Shown here one piece after another: positions 29,806 to 38,458 of a stretch of 38,503 nucleotides of DNA (position 1 is its first letter; every line of letters begins with the position of its first letter). Source of the stretch: Desulfovirgula thermocuniculi DSM 16036 (GTDB taxonomy: Bacteria > Bacillota > Desulfotomaculia > Desulfotomaculales > Desulfovirgulaceae); assembly GCF_000429345.1 (NCBI RefSeq), contig NZ_AUBR01000032.1:1-38503 (forward strand), read 5' to 3'. A program made the position numbers and the translations under genes. The notes beneath the pieces are model-generated. The model saw nothing but the letters and a program-made list of their open reading frames with translations. It made no database searches and was not told the origin of the DNA.

Positions 29806-30715
29806 AGCCCTCGAGGTACTTCTCCGCGCTGAAGGCGGCTATGGCCCCGTCTGCCACGGCAGTTACCACCTGGCGCAGGGGCTTCTGGCGCACGTCACCG
29901 GCGGCAAAAATTCCCGGGCAGCTGGTCTGCATGTGCGCATCGGTAATTATATAACCCTGCTCGTCCAAGTTCACCAGGTCTTTTACCAGCGAGGAGTTGG
30001 GCCGGTAGCCGATGTACACAAAGACTCCCGACACATTGAGCTCTTTGAGCTCGCCCGTGCGCACGTCTTTCAGCCGTACGCCCGATACCGCCTCCTGCCC
30101 TAGGATTTCCTCCACCACGCTGTTCCAGATGAAGGTGATGCGCGGGTTCTGGCGGGCACGCTCCTGGATGACTTTAGTGGCCCGCAGCTGGTCGCGGCGG
30201 TGGATGACGTAAACCTGCTGGGCAAACTTGGTGAGGAAAATGGCCTCTTCAATGGCCGCGTCCCCGCCGCCCACGACCGCCACCCTTTTATCCTTAAAGA
30301 AGGCCCCGTCGCAGGTGGCGCAGTAAGACACGCCCCGCCCGTAAAAGAGGTCTTCGCCCTTTACGTTAAGCTTCTGGGGGTGGGCCCCCGTGGCAATGAT
30401 GAGCGCCCGGCCTGCGACCTGCCCCTCCTCGGTGGTAACGAGAAAGTTCGGGCCGTCCTTTTGCACTGCTTCCGCGTGGGCGTATAAAAACTCTAGGCCG
30501 AAGCGCCTTGCTTGTTCCTCCATGCGGCTTGCCAGCTCGGGGCCGCTGATGGGCTCGCTGAAGCCGGGGTAGTTTTCAATGAACTCTGTGGTGGCCGCGA
30601 GGCCTCCCACCATGGCCCGCTCGATGAGGAGGGTCTTTAATCTGGCCCTAGCCGCATAAATGCCTGCGGTTAACCCCGCCGGCCCCCCACCAATGATTAC
30701 CACATCATACACCAT
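29804..30715 (-). CDS. trxB: Thioredoxin-disulfide reductase
   Basis: TrxB reduces thioredoxin with NADPH through FAD and a CxxC disulfide. The 303 residues show the FAD motif GGGPAG at 9-14, the redox pair Cys132-Ala-Thr-Cys135, the second nucleotide motif GGGDAAIEEA and the NADPH-type HRRDQLRA. Length is normal. The ATG lies inside the end of livF (overlap of 11 bases) with GAGGTGGAGG upstream, so trxB is translated from the transporter transcript. This is an unusual position for it. The C-terminal GDVRQ motif that closes the FAD domain is also present. Confidence 0.95.
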   Translation of the reverse strand: MVYDVVIIGGGPAGLTAGIYAARARLKTLLIERAMVGGLAATTEFIENYPGFSEPISGPELASRMEEQARRFGLEFLYAHAEAVQKDGPNFLVTTEEGQVAGRALIIATGAHPQKLNVKGEDLFYGRGVSYCATCDGAFFKDKRVAVVGGGDAAIEEAIFLTKFAQQVYVIHRRDQLRATKVIQERARQNPRITFIWNSVVEEILGQEAVSGVRLKDVRTGELKELNVSGVFVYIGYRPNSSLVKDLVNLDEQGYIITDAHMQTSCPGIFAAGDVRQKPLRQVVTAVADGAIAAFSAEKYLEG

Positions 30716-31433
30716 CTTGTTCCTCCACCTCTCCCAAATAAGCGCTGCGGATGCGCGGGTTGGCCCTCAGTTCTTCCGCTTTGCCGTGTAGCACAATGCG
30801 TCCCGTCTCCAAGACATAGGCCCGGTGGGCCACCTGGAGGGCCATGTAGGCGTTTTGCTCCACTAAGAGTATGGTGGTGCCCTGCCGGTTTATGCTCTTG
30901 ATAATTTCAAAGATTTCTTCCACGAGCAGGGGCGACAGGCCCATGGATGGCTCGTCCAGCAGGAGCAGGGTGGGCTTGCTCATCAGGCCGCGCCCCATGG
31001 CCAGCATTTGCTGCTCGCCGCCGGAAAGGGTGCCGGCCAGTTGTTTGGCCCTTTCCCTTAACCTGGGGAAGCGGGTCATGACTTCCTCCAGGCTCTGCTC
31101 TACTTCTGCGCGGTTGTTCCTGGTGTACGCGCCCATGAGGAGGTTTTCTTTTACCGTGAGGTTGGGGAATATCTGTCTCCCTTCCGGCACGTGGGAGATG
31201 CCCATTCTCACTATCTTATGGGCAGGAAGGCGGGTAATTTTTTGTCCCTGGAAAAAAATTTCTCCCCTTCTGGGCACCAGCAGGCCGGAAATGGTGCGCA
31301 GCGTGGTGGATTTCCCGGCGCCGTTGGCGCCGATGAGGGTGACAATTTCGCCCTTTTCCACGCTAAAAGAAATGCCCTGCAAGGCACGGATGGCCCCGTA
31401 GTAAACTTCCAGGTCTTTTACTTCCAAAATCAT
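30705..31433 (-). CDS. livF: Branched-chain amino acid ABC transporter ATPase LivF
   Basis: The protein of about 242 residues has Walker A GANGAGKST, the signature LSGGEQQMLAMGRGL, Walker B LLLLDEPSMGLSP and the switch His region (VEQN). The family is the LivF type of ATPase that, with LivG, powers import of leucine, isoleucine and valine. The frame is open to 31550, but the ATG at 31433 begins MILEVKDLEVYYG as LivF does. It overlaps the livG stop in an ATGA junction, so that is the start. It lies at the inner face of the membrane. Confidence 0.95.
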   Translation of the reverse strand: MILEVKDLEVYYGAIRALQGISFSVEKGEIVTLIGANGAGKSTTLRTISGLLVPRRGEIFFQGQKITRLPAHKIVRMGISHVPEGRQIFPNLTVKENLLMGAYTRNNRAEVEQSLEEVMTRFPRLRERAKQLAGTLSGGEQQMLAMGRGLMSKPTLLLLDEPSMGLSPLLVEEIFEIIKSINRQGTTILLVEQNAYMALQVAHRAYVLETGRIVLHGKAEELRANPRIRSAYLGEVEEQDGV

Positions 31434-32203
31434 GCCACTGTTGCCCCCTTGCCCAGGTAAGCCTCCAGGACCAGCGGGTTGTGCCGGATTTCCGCGGGCG
31501 TGCCGGTGGCGATGACTTGCCCGAAGTCCATGACTACTACCCGCTCGCACAGGTTCATGACCATCCCCATTTGGTGTTCGATGAGCAGGATGGTCAGCTT
31601 GAACTTATCTTTAATGGCGCGGATGAGTTCTACCATGCGCCTTACCTCTGCAGGGTTCATTCCCGCCGCCGGCTCGTCCAGCAGCAGGAGCCTGGGGTGG
31701 GCGGCCAGGGCCCTGGCTATTTCCAGGCGGCGCTGCTCGCCGTACGCCAGGTTGCCCGCCTTTTCATGGGCCTTCCCGGCGAGGTTAAGGGCCTCCAGGA
31801 GGTCCATGGCCTCGCGGGTTACCCGCTCTTCTTCCCGGTAAAAGCGTGGTGTCCTTAAAAAGGCATCAAAGAGGTTGTACTTTATCGTCGGGTGGGACAC
31901 CGCGCGCACGTTATCCAGCACGGTATTGCCTTTAAAGAGGCGGATATTTTGAAATGTCCTGGCGATCCCCCGCTGGGCTATTAAAAAGGGGGGCAACCCG
32001 GTAATATTTTCTCCCAGGAAAGTAATTTGGCCGCTGGTTGGTTTATAAAGGCCGGTGATCAAGTTGAATACCGTCGTCTTACCGGCGCCGTTGGGGCCGA
32101 TGAGCCCCACAATTTCCCCTTCTTCGACGGTCAGGTTGAAATCGTTTACGGCCTTTAAGCCGCCAAAGCTTTTTGAGAGGCCACTAACTTCCAGGACCGG
32201 CAT
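31430..32203 (-). CDS. livG: Branched-chain amino acid ABC transporter ATPase LivG
   Basis: The 257-residue ATPase shows Walker A GPNGAGKTT, a signature region AYGEQRRLEIARAL, Walker B LLLLDEPAAGMNP and the LivG-type extension at the C terminus (GTPAEIRHNPLVLEAYLG). It partners LivF. The ATG has AAAGGAG about 11 bases upstream and overlaps the end of livM by 20 bases. Substrate range is inferred from the family; some members take other amino acids, amides or urea. Confidence 0.94.
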   Translation of the reverse strand: MPVLEVSGLSKSFGGLKAVNDFNLTVEEGEIVGLIGPNGAGKTTVFNLITGLYKPTSGQITFLGENITGLPPFLIAQRGIARTFQNIRLFKGNTVLDNVRAVSHPTIKYNLFDAFLRTPRFYREEERVTREAMDLLEALNLAGKAHEKAGNLAYGEQRRLEIARALAAHPRLLLLDEPAAGMNPAEVRRMVELIRAIKDKFKLTILLIEHQMGMVMNLCERVVVMDFGQVIATGTPAEIRHNPLVLEAYLGKGATVA

Positions 32204-33194
32204 ACGTTTGCTGCTCCTTTCCGGGTGCTTTTAGGGGGAGTTTGGGCACCAGGATGGAAAGCTCCTTGCCCCCGAATATGCCCTGCGGTCGCAAGATGAT
32301 GGTCACAATCAAGATGAGGGCGTAAATCACGCCGCGCCAGTCTATGAAGCTCTGCCCTAGCACGAACCGCAGGCCTTCCAGCAGGAAAACCCAGGCTATG
32401 GCGGTAATGATGGTGCCGGTCATGCTCCCGAGGCCGCCCAGCACCACAATGAGGAGGAAGTCAAAGGACTTTAGGAAGTCGAAGTTGGAAGGGTGGAGAA
32501 AAGGATAACGGTGGGCATAAATCCCGCCCGCCAGGCCGGCCAGGGAGCACCCCAGGATGAAGGCCATGCTTTTATATCGGGTGGTGTTGATGCCCATGAC
32601 GTCGGCGGCAATCTCGTCTTCCCGGATGGAAGTGCACGCGCGCCCGTACGTGGAAAAAATGAAATTGCGCACCAGGATAATGCATATAAAGGTTAAGAGG
32701 AAGATGAGGTCGAATTTGGCCAGCTGCGGTGTGCCGCTCATCCCGGTGGCGCCGCCTAGCATGGGGATGAGCTTGTTGCTGTTGTCAAGGCCAACCTTGA
32801 TGATAATGCCGAAACCAAGGGTGGCGATGCCCAGGTAGTCCGAGCGCAGCCTTAAGACGGGGAGCCCGATTAACATGGCCACTATGCCCGCAAGCAGCGT
32901 CCCTGCCAGGAGGGAGAGCAGGAAAAAGGCAGGGTTGCCCTGGCCGTAAAGCTTATCTAGGGCGCCGGCCGTATAGGCTCCCAGCCCGTAAAAGGCTGCA
33001 TGGCCCAGAGAAAATTGCCCGGTAAAACCGTAAATTATGGACAGACCCAGGGCGCCGATGACCATTATTAAACCCTGGTCCAGTACCAGTTGCCAGTATT
33101 TGCTGATCATGCCGCCAAACTGCAAGAGCTTAATGGCTGCATAAAAGGCCAGCGCTCCTATGGGAAGCCATAATGCTTGCCGTGAAACCTTCAC
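32184..33194 (-). CDS. livM: Branched-chain amino acid ABC transporter permease LivM
   Basis: The protein of about 336 residues has eight or so hydrophobic segments and the LivM signatures GLGAYTAGAL, LRLRSDYLGIATLGFG and GGLGSMTG. It forms the membrane channel with LivH. The frame opens at a GTG at 33206 without a ribosome-binding site. The GTG at 33194 has AGGTGAT seven bases upstream and is preferred. It lies 29 bases after livH. Confidence 0.92.
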   Translation of the reverse strand: MKVSRQALWLPIGALAFYAAIKLLQFGGMISKYWQLVLDQGLIMVIGALGLSIIYGFTGQFSLGHAAFYGLGAYTAGALDKLYGQGNPAFFLLSLLAGTLLAGIVAMLIGLPVLRLRSDYLGIATLGFGIIIKVGLDNSNKLIPMLGGATGMSGTPQLAKFDLIFLLTFICIILVRNFIFSTYGRACTSIREDEIAADVMGINTTRYKSMAFILGCSLAGLAGGIYAHRYPFLHPSNFDFLKSFDFLLIVVLGGLGSMTGTIITAIAWVFLLEGLRFVLGQSFIDWRGVIYALILIVTIILRPQGIFGGKELSILVPKLPLKAPGKEQQTYAGPGS

Positions 33195-33223
33195 TTTACC
33201 TATCACCTGCGCGCTTTTAAATT

Positions 33224-34108
33224 TTAAACCTTTTCCGTTTCCGTGCGCCCCAGCAGGCCCTTAGGCCGGAAGAGGAGCACTAAAATTAAAATGGCAAAGG
33301 CTATGGCATCGCGCAGCTGGGAGGAAACATAAGCGGCGGTGAGGGTTTCCACCTGCCCCATGATGAGCGCTCCCAGGACCGCGCCGGGTATGATGCCGAT
33401 GCCTCCCAGCACGGCGGCCGTGAAGGCCTTAAGACCGGGCATGATGCCCATGAAGGGGTGGATCTGGGGGTAGGCAAGGGCATAAAGGATGCCGCCCAAG
33501 GCGGCAAAGGCCGAGCCGATGGCAAAGGTAAAGGAGATGACGTTGTCGACGTTTACTCCCATGAGGCGGGCGGCATTGTGGTCCACGGCGACGGTGCGCA
33601 TGGCCATACCGATTTTCGTGCGGTAAATGAGAAACTGGAGCAGCACGAGCATGGCCACGACCACCACAAAGACGATTACCTGAATGTTGGTTACGGTCAG
33701 GCCGGCAATTTTCCAGTTAACCTCGGCAAAAGGGCGTGGCACCACCCGGTAATTGGGCCCGAAAACGAATTTCAGGCTGCTGAAGTACTCCAGGAACAAG
33801 GAGACGCCAATGGCGCTAATCAGGGCGGCTATCTTCGGCGCATAACGGAGGGGGCGGTAGGCAACGCGCTCAATGGTCACGCCCAGGGCGGCGCAGGCAA
33901 CCATGGCCAGCAGGATGGCTGCGGGCAGGGGCAGCCCCCACACGGCAAAGCCAAAGTAACCCAGAAAGGCCCCCACCATAAAGACGTCACCGTGGGCAAA
34001 ATTAATGAGCTGGATGATCCCGTACACCATTGTATAGCCCAGGGCAATGAGGGCGTACATGAGTCCCAGCTGAAGGCCGTTTAAGACCTGCTCCAAAAAG
34101 TACTCCAC
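33224..34108 (-). CDS. livH: Branched-chain amino acid ABC transporter permease LivH
   Basis: The protein of about 294 residues is a polytopic LivH-type permease with FLEQVLNGLQLGLMYALIALG at the start, INFAHGDVFM, and GGIGIIPGAVLGA near the end. The frame is open to 34162, but the GTG at 34108, nine bases after AGGAGGT, gives the usual N terminus. It follows the binding-protein gene, with a strong hairpin in between. Confidence 0.93.
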   Translation of the reverse strand: MEYFLEQVLNGLQLGLMYALIALGYTMVYGIIQLINFAHGDVFMVGAFLGYFGFAVWGLPLPAAILLAMVACAALGVTIERVAYRPLRYAPKIAALISAIGVSLFLEYFSSLKFVFGPNYRVVPRPFAEVNWKIAGLTVTNIQVIVFVVVVAMLVLLQFLIYRTKIGMAMRTVAVDHNAARLMGVNVDNVISFTFAIGSAFAALGGILYALAYPQIHPFMGIMPGLKAFTAAVLGGIGIIPGAVLGALIMGQVETLTAAYVSSQLRDAIAFAILILVLLFRPKGLLGRTETEKV

Positions 34109-34140
34109 CTGCTGCTGACCTCCTGCTCTAGAGCAATCTT

Positions 34141-34171
34141 GGCGGGGAGGGGGAATGCCCACCTCCCCGCC
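34141..34171 (-). promoter_or_regulatory. Strong intercistronic hairpin between livK and livH
   Basis: GGCGGGGAGG at 34141-34150 pairs perfectly with 34162-34171, with an 11-base loop. No T run follows on the minus strand. Such hairpins between a binding-protein gene and its permease genes often block 3' decay or partly stop transcription, so that more binding protein than permease is made. Confidence 0.6.
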
Positions 34172-34191
34172 GTCGCATGTGCCGGGAGTAT

Positions 34192-35358
34192 TTATGGCCT
34201 GTACATGGTGACGAACTTTTGCTTGCCGCCTTCAATCTTCAGGATGGCCACAGGCTTGACGGGGTTGCCGTCCTTATCAAAGGAAATGTTGTCGCCGCTG
34301 ACAATGTTAAGGCCCTTGGTGTTTTGCATGGCTTCCTTGACCTTGACGGGGTCGTCGCTGTTGGCCGTTTTAATGGCGTTGAGCATGATGTTGGTGGCGT
34401 CGTAGAAGAGGGTGGCCAGCGCATCGGGCACGGTACCGTACTTGGCCTTGTACTGCTCCACAAAGGTCTTCACGGCTGGCCGCGGGTCATCGGCGGAATA
34501 GTGGTTGGTGAAGTAGCCGCCCTCCATGGTCTTGTAGTCCAGCTCGGCGGAGTCCCAGCCGTCGCCGCCCATGAACACGGCCTTAATGCCTTTCTCGCGG
34601 GCCTGCTTGCCGATCAAGCTTACCTTTTGATAATAGTCGGGGAGGAATAATACGTCGGGGTTCTTCTTGGCGATGTTGGTCAGTACAGCCGAAAAATCGG
34701 TGTCGTTGGTGGAGTAAGCTTCCATGGCCAGGACCTGGCCGCCGCCGGCAGTAAAGGCTTCCTTGAAGTTGTTGGCCAGGCCGATGCTGTAATCGTTAGC
34801 CTGATCGTAGAGGATAGCCGCGGTCTTCAGCTTTAGCTCGTTGAGGGCGAACTTTGCCGCCACCGTGCCCTGCACGGGGTCAATGAAGCACGCCCGGAAA
34901 ACGTATTCCTTCCTCTTGCCTTCATCCACGGTAACCTTGGGGTTGGTGGCTGTGCCGGAGATCATAACTACCTTGTTGTCGTTGGCCAGCTTGGAGATGG
35001 GGATGGTGCACTTGGAGGTGAGGGAGCCGACGATAAACTTGACGCCGTCCTGGGTAATGGCCTTTGTGGCCACGTTTACGGCTTCCGTGGCGTCGTTGCG
35101 GTCGTCGTAAATGACGTGCTCGATCTTGTAGTCCCCTGCCTTGTAGCCGGCTTGCTCCAGGGCCAGCAGGAAGCCGTTCTTGGCCGATTCGCCAAAGGTC
35201 TTGACGTCGCCGGTTAACGGGGCAATGAGGGCCAGCTTGATTTTCTTTTCTCCCGAAGTTCCCGTAGTTCCCTTCTGGCCTTGCCCGCAGCCGGTGGCCA
35301 GGAGGGCCAAGGCCAAAAGGGCTACTAGCACCGCAAACCAAGCTTTTTTATTGCCCAT
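34192..35358 (-). CDS. livK: Branched-chain amino acid ABC transporter substrate-binding lipoprotein LivK
   Basis: The protein of about 388 residues is a periplasmic-binding-type receptor. The N terminus has a basic and then hydrophobic signal ending in the lipobox LLATGC, so it is secreted and lipid-anchored outside the membrane. The mature part starts KIKLALIAPLTGDVKTFGES and has the two-lobe LivJ/K layout with IVGSLTSKCT and ILYDQANDYS. The frame is open to 35379, but the ATG at 35358 has AGGAGGT about 11 bases upstream. It is the first gene of the livKHMGF-trxB operon. Confidence 0.94.
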   Translation of the reverse strand: MGNKKAWFAVLVALLALALLATGCGQGQKGTTGTSGEKKIKLALIAPLTGDVKTFGESAKNGFLLALEQAGYKAGDYKIEHVIYDDRNDATEAVNVATKAITQDGVKFIVGSLTSKCTIPISKLANDNKVVMISGTATNPKVTVDEGKRKEYVFRACFIDPVQGTVAAKFALNELKLKTAAILYDQANDYSIGLANNFKEAFTAGGGQVLAMEAYSTNDTDFSAVLTNIAKKNPDVLFLPDYYQKVSLIGKQAREKGIKAVFMGGDGWDSAELDYKTMEGGYFTNHYSADDPRPAVKTFVEQYKAKYGTVPDALATLFYDATNIMLNAIKTANSDDPVKVKEAMQNTKGLNIVSGDNISFDKDGNPVKPVAILKIEGGKQKFVTMYRP

Positions 35359-35480
35359 TCTAAAGCAAGACCTCCTCATAATGATGTTGATGTTTTTAGG
35401 TGGTTAAGGAAATCAAGTTTTTTGACTGTTTTGAGTTTTTCCTCCCTTTTCCCCTCCCCTCTTTTCCTTTTTGCCGGCGC

Positions 35481-35509
35481 TTTAAAACCGCCATGTTTTA
35501 ATTCTACAA
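35481..35509 (-). promoter_or_regulatory. Candidate promoter of the liv operon
   Basis: On the minus strand TTGTAG (35509-35504) and TTTAAA (35486-35481) are 17 bases apart, a moderate sigma-A match. A purine-rich tract follows in the leader before livK. Confidence 0.4.
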
Positions 35510-35574
35510 GACTTTTAAAATTCCTCTCCCCGGGGAGGCGCCGGGTGGCGATAATTTTTGCTCTGCAGGGCCTT

Positions 35575-36426
35575 TTATTGCTGCTCCCGGTTATCTTCCT
35601 TGAGCAGGGTGTGGTAGCGGAGCCCGGGGCAGCCGCAGTCTTGGGAGGCGTCAAGGCGGTCCAAGGCCTCCAGAATGATCATGGCCATGCGCTGCGCTTC
35701 ATGGTAAAAAATGTCGGCCAACTCTTCGTGGCTCCAATCGCTTATCACCCCTTCGGCGTAGTTGGTGACAATGTCTACCCTGGCGTAGCAGGCGCCGATT
35801 TCCCTGGCCAGGTAAACTTCGGGGCACATGCTTTGCCCCACCATGTCCGCGCCCAGGCGGGCCAGCATGGCGATTTCCGCAGGACTCTCAAAGTGACGCC
35901 CGTCGGTTACGGCATAAATGCCGCGGTCAAAAACGCGCCCCGGGGCGTGCTTTTGGGCAGCCTCATAGAGTGCCCCCCTGATGACCGGGCAAACGGCCTG
36001 ACGCATGGCCAGGAGATAATCCCCTTCCAGGCCCACGTCTTTGCGCATGGAAAAGTCCAGGTAATCGGAAGCGATGAGGACGTCCCTGGGCTTCAGGAGG
36101 TGGTTGATGGCCCCTACACCGCCCTCGGAGATTATTTTTTTCACCCCTGCCTCCCTTAGCACCCAGAAGAGCTGCTGAGAGGCCTTTCCCCGGGGTACGC
36201 CGCGGCGCCACCCGTGCATTTTCACGGTAAGTACCTTTTTGCCGTTAAAGGTGAACAGCTTGAAGGGAGGGCTTTCCCCGTACGGCGTGGGGAAAGTGAG
36301 CCCGGTGGCCAGCACAACCAGCTCTCCGGGAAAAGGCACATCTTCGGGAAAGCGCAGGCTGAAGGTACTCGAGCCGCCTATGACGGCGTATTCCACAGGG
36401 GGGATTTCTCCGGCCTTGTAGGCCAC
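35575..36426 (-). CDS. MTA/MTI-type nucleoside phosphorylase (MtnP family)
   Basis: The 283-residue protein belongs to the trimeric purine nucleoside / methylthioadenosine phosphorylase family. GGSSTF at 17-22 and HGWRRG at 71-76 form the phosphate site, and GQSMCPE at 197-203 the ribose/base loop. These enzymes release the base from methylthio-nucleosides made by polyamine or other SAM-consuming reactions. At the position where MTA phosphorylase has Asp (human Asp220) this protein has Asn222 in IVTNYAEG, as in 6-oxopurine phosphorylases. It may therefore prefer methylthioinosine or inosine. GTG start at 36426 with AAGGAG upstream; it lies six bases after the methyltransferase gene. Confidence 0.85.
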   Translation of the reverse strand: MAYKAGEIPPVEYAVIGGSSTFSLRFPEDVPFPGELVVLATGLTFPTPYGESPPFKLFTFNGKKVLTVKMHGWRRGVPRGKASQQLFWVLREAGVKKIISEGGVGAINHLLKPRDVLIASDYLDFSMRKDVGLEGDYLLAMRQAVCPVIRGALYEAAQKHAPGRVFDRGIYAVTDGRHFESPAEIAMLARLGADMVGQSMCPEVYLAREIGACYARVDIVTNYAEGVISDWSHEELADIFYHEAQRMAMIILEALDRLDASQDCGCPGLRYHTLLKEDNREQQ

Positions 36427-36432
36427 GGCAGA

Positions 36433-37185
36433 TCAGCTCCTTTTGCGGGCCACATAAAAGTGGCGCCTGGTTTCTCCAGCAGGCGGGGAGAAGGTGAAGG
36501 CATCGTATACGGCCACAAGCATGAGGCGCGAGGCCTCCAGTGCCCGCCGGATCCGTTCCGGGGAATGGTGGTACTCGCGGTGGATTTCTTTAAACGCGCC
36601 GGTGGTTCCTTCTCCGTCTTTAAAGGTGATGGCCAGCTCGACTTCCCAGCAAAGCTTCTGGGGGTAGTGGCGTGTCTGCCAGCACAGGCAGCAGTCGGCC
36701 AGGACGAATGAGTCCGGCGTGCTGGTACCCCCTGCTTTGAGCAGCAGGCGGATGTTGTTGGCATCGAAAATGAAGAGGCCCCCGGGGTTAAGGTTCTCGT
36801 ACACCCGGCGAAAGGTTCTCACCAGGTCCCTGTAGCCCGGCAGGTAGTTGATGCCGTCGTGAAAGCAGGTAACCAGGTCCACCGGTTCTTTTAACTCAAA
36901 GGAGCGCATGTCCCCGACCAGGAACTCCACGTCCAGGCCGAGCTGCGCTGCTTTCTTCCTGGCCGCGCTAATCATGGCTGGCGAGATGTCCAACCCCAGT
37001 ACGCGGTAACCGCGCCTGGCGAGGGGTAGGGTCAGGTTTCCCGTGCCACAGGCCAGGTCCAGCACCGTGCGGGGGCAATGGCCAAAGCGCCTGAGAATTT
37101 TTTGCAGGTACTCTGCCCACTCTTCGTAGTCCACACCTGCCACCAGAAGGTCGTAGATTCTGGCAAGCCTCTCATACGGTTTCAC
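36433..37185 (-). CDS. Class I SAM-dependent methyltransferase
   Basis: The 250-residue protein has the SAM-binding motif VLDLACGTGNLTLPLA (about residues 41-56), the acidic ribose contact LGLDIS, and GDMRSFEL. Substrate unknown; it could be a small molecule or protein. The start is GTG at 37185 after GGGAAGGG. It is close upstream of the nucleoside phosphorylase gene and co-directional, so the two may be co-transcribed, though SAM methylation gives adenosylhomocysteine and not MTA. Confidence 0.88.
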   Translation of the reverse strand: MKPYERLARIYDLLVAGVDYEEWAEYLQKILRRFGHCPRTVLDLACGTGNLTLPLARRGYRVLGLDISPAMISAARKKAAQLGLDVEFLVGDMRSFELKEPVDLVTCFHDGINYLPGYRDLVRTFRRVYENLNPGGLFIFDANNIRLLLKAGGTSTPDSFVLADCCLCWQTRHYPQKLCWEVELAITFKDGEGTTGAFKEIHREYHHSPERIRRALEASRLMLVAVYDAFTFSPPAGETRRHFYVARKRS

Positions 37186-37215
37186 GGATATCCCTTCCCC
37201 CGCAGGCCGGCAATT

Positions 37216-37245
37216 AGCTGCCCCCGGCTCCTGCCGGGGGCAGCT
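37216..37245 (-). terminator. Terminator-like hairpin after adk
   Basis: AGCTGCCCCCGGC at 37216-37228 pairs perfectly with 37233-37245 around a four-base loop. It lies 12 bases after the adk stop. There is no T run on the minus strand, so termination may be partial and the methyltransferase gene could be read through. Confidence 0.6.
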
Positions 37246-37257
37246 TTAGGGTGATCC

Positions 37258-37929
<672 letters not shown>

Positions 37930-37948
37930 TTAATCACCAATTACTCAA

Positions 37949-37976
37949 ATTATATCGCCTTTGGGATAACTTTAAA
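37949..37976 (-). promoter_or_regulatory. Promoter of adk
   Basis: On the minus strand a perfect TATAAT (37954-37949) has TTTAAA (37976-37971) 16 bases upstream. The -10 is good, the -35 weak. Confidence 0.5.
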
Positions 37977-38013
37977 AGCCTATAAAAGGGCAAACGCGCT
38001 TAAAGCGCCGCAG

Positions 38014-38046
38014 GCAAAAAAGTAAAGGCTCCCTGGAGGGAGCCTT
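38014..38046 (-). terminator. Terminator of tRNA-Pro
   Basis: On the minus strand AAGGCTCCCT pairs with AGGGAGCCTT (38046-38025) and is followed by TACTTTTTTTG. It lies 15 bases after the tRNA 3' end. Confidence 0.85.
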
Positions 38047-38061
38047 GCCGCATGGTACTAC

Positions 38062-38139
38062 TGGTCGGGATGACAGGACTTGAACCTGCGACCTCACGGT
38101 CCCGAACCGTGCGCTCTCGCCAAGCTGAGCTACATCCCG
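38062..38139 (-). tRNA. tRNA-Pro (anticodon CGG)
   Basis: The minus-strand sequence folds as a cloverleaf of 78 bases. Acceptor CGGGATG pairs with CATCCCG, anticodon stem CACGG/CCGTG holds loop TTCGGGA giving anticodon CGG, the T arm has TTCAAGT, and discriminator A and an encoded CCA (38064-38062) follow. It has its own promoter and terminator. Confidence 0.95.
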
Positions 38140-38153
38140 GAGTGCTATGATGT

Positions 38154-38182
38154 ATTATCTAACATGTGAGGGGAAAAGTCAA
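38154..38182 (-). promoter_or_regulatory. Promoter of tRNA-Pro
   Basis: On the minus strand TTGACT (38182-38177) and GATAAT (38159-38154) are 17 bases apart, close to the sigma-A consensus, about 15 bases before the tRNA 5' end. Confidence 0.8.
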
Positions 38183-38218
38183 GGGCCTTGCGCCCTCAGG
38201 TATCCCCACCTTTTATGC

Positions 38219-38458
38219 CTACATCCCGCTGTAAGCTATCTCGGGCCAGGCATCGAATACCCAGGGGCATCGGCCCCGTCGTCCGCTCAACCAGGAATGA
38301 AAAATATAGTACCCCACACGCCAAAGCCCCAGAGTCCGCTTTCGCTCTGTGTTCGCCATCAGCCGCCGGTGCAGTTGCCGTTTTTCGGCCCAATCACCCA
38401 CTACGGTCAGTAAGTAGTAGGCGTACGCTATTAAAAGAAAAAGCCGGTTATAACGCAT
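38219..38458 (-). CDS. Hypothetical protein, about 79 residues, near the window edge
   Basis: The frame is open from the window edge to a stop at 38219-38221. I prefer the ATG at 38458, which has GAGGA about five bases upstream. It then gives MRYNRLFLLIAYAYYLL with a hydrophobic first 20 residues, followed by Arg-rich polar sequence and a Trp-rich end (about four Trp). No family was recognised. It could also be the tail of a longer gene from beyond 38503. It may be a small membrane-associated protein. Confidence 0.45.
   Translation of the reverse strand: MRYNRLFLLIAYAYYLLTVVGDWAEKRQLHRRLMANTERKRTLGLWRVGYYIFHSWLSGRRGRCPWVFDAWPEIAYSGM

Noticed and set aside
29647-29832. 61-codon plus-strand frame in the trxB-meaB gap
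   Set aside because: It runs through the terminator hairpin and into the trxB gene on the other strand, has no known relatives by eye and only a weak start.
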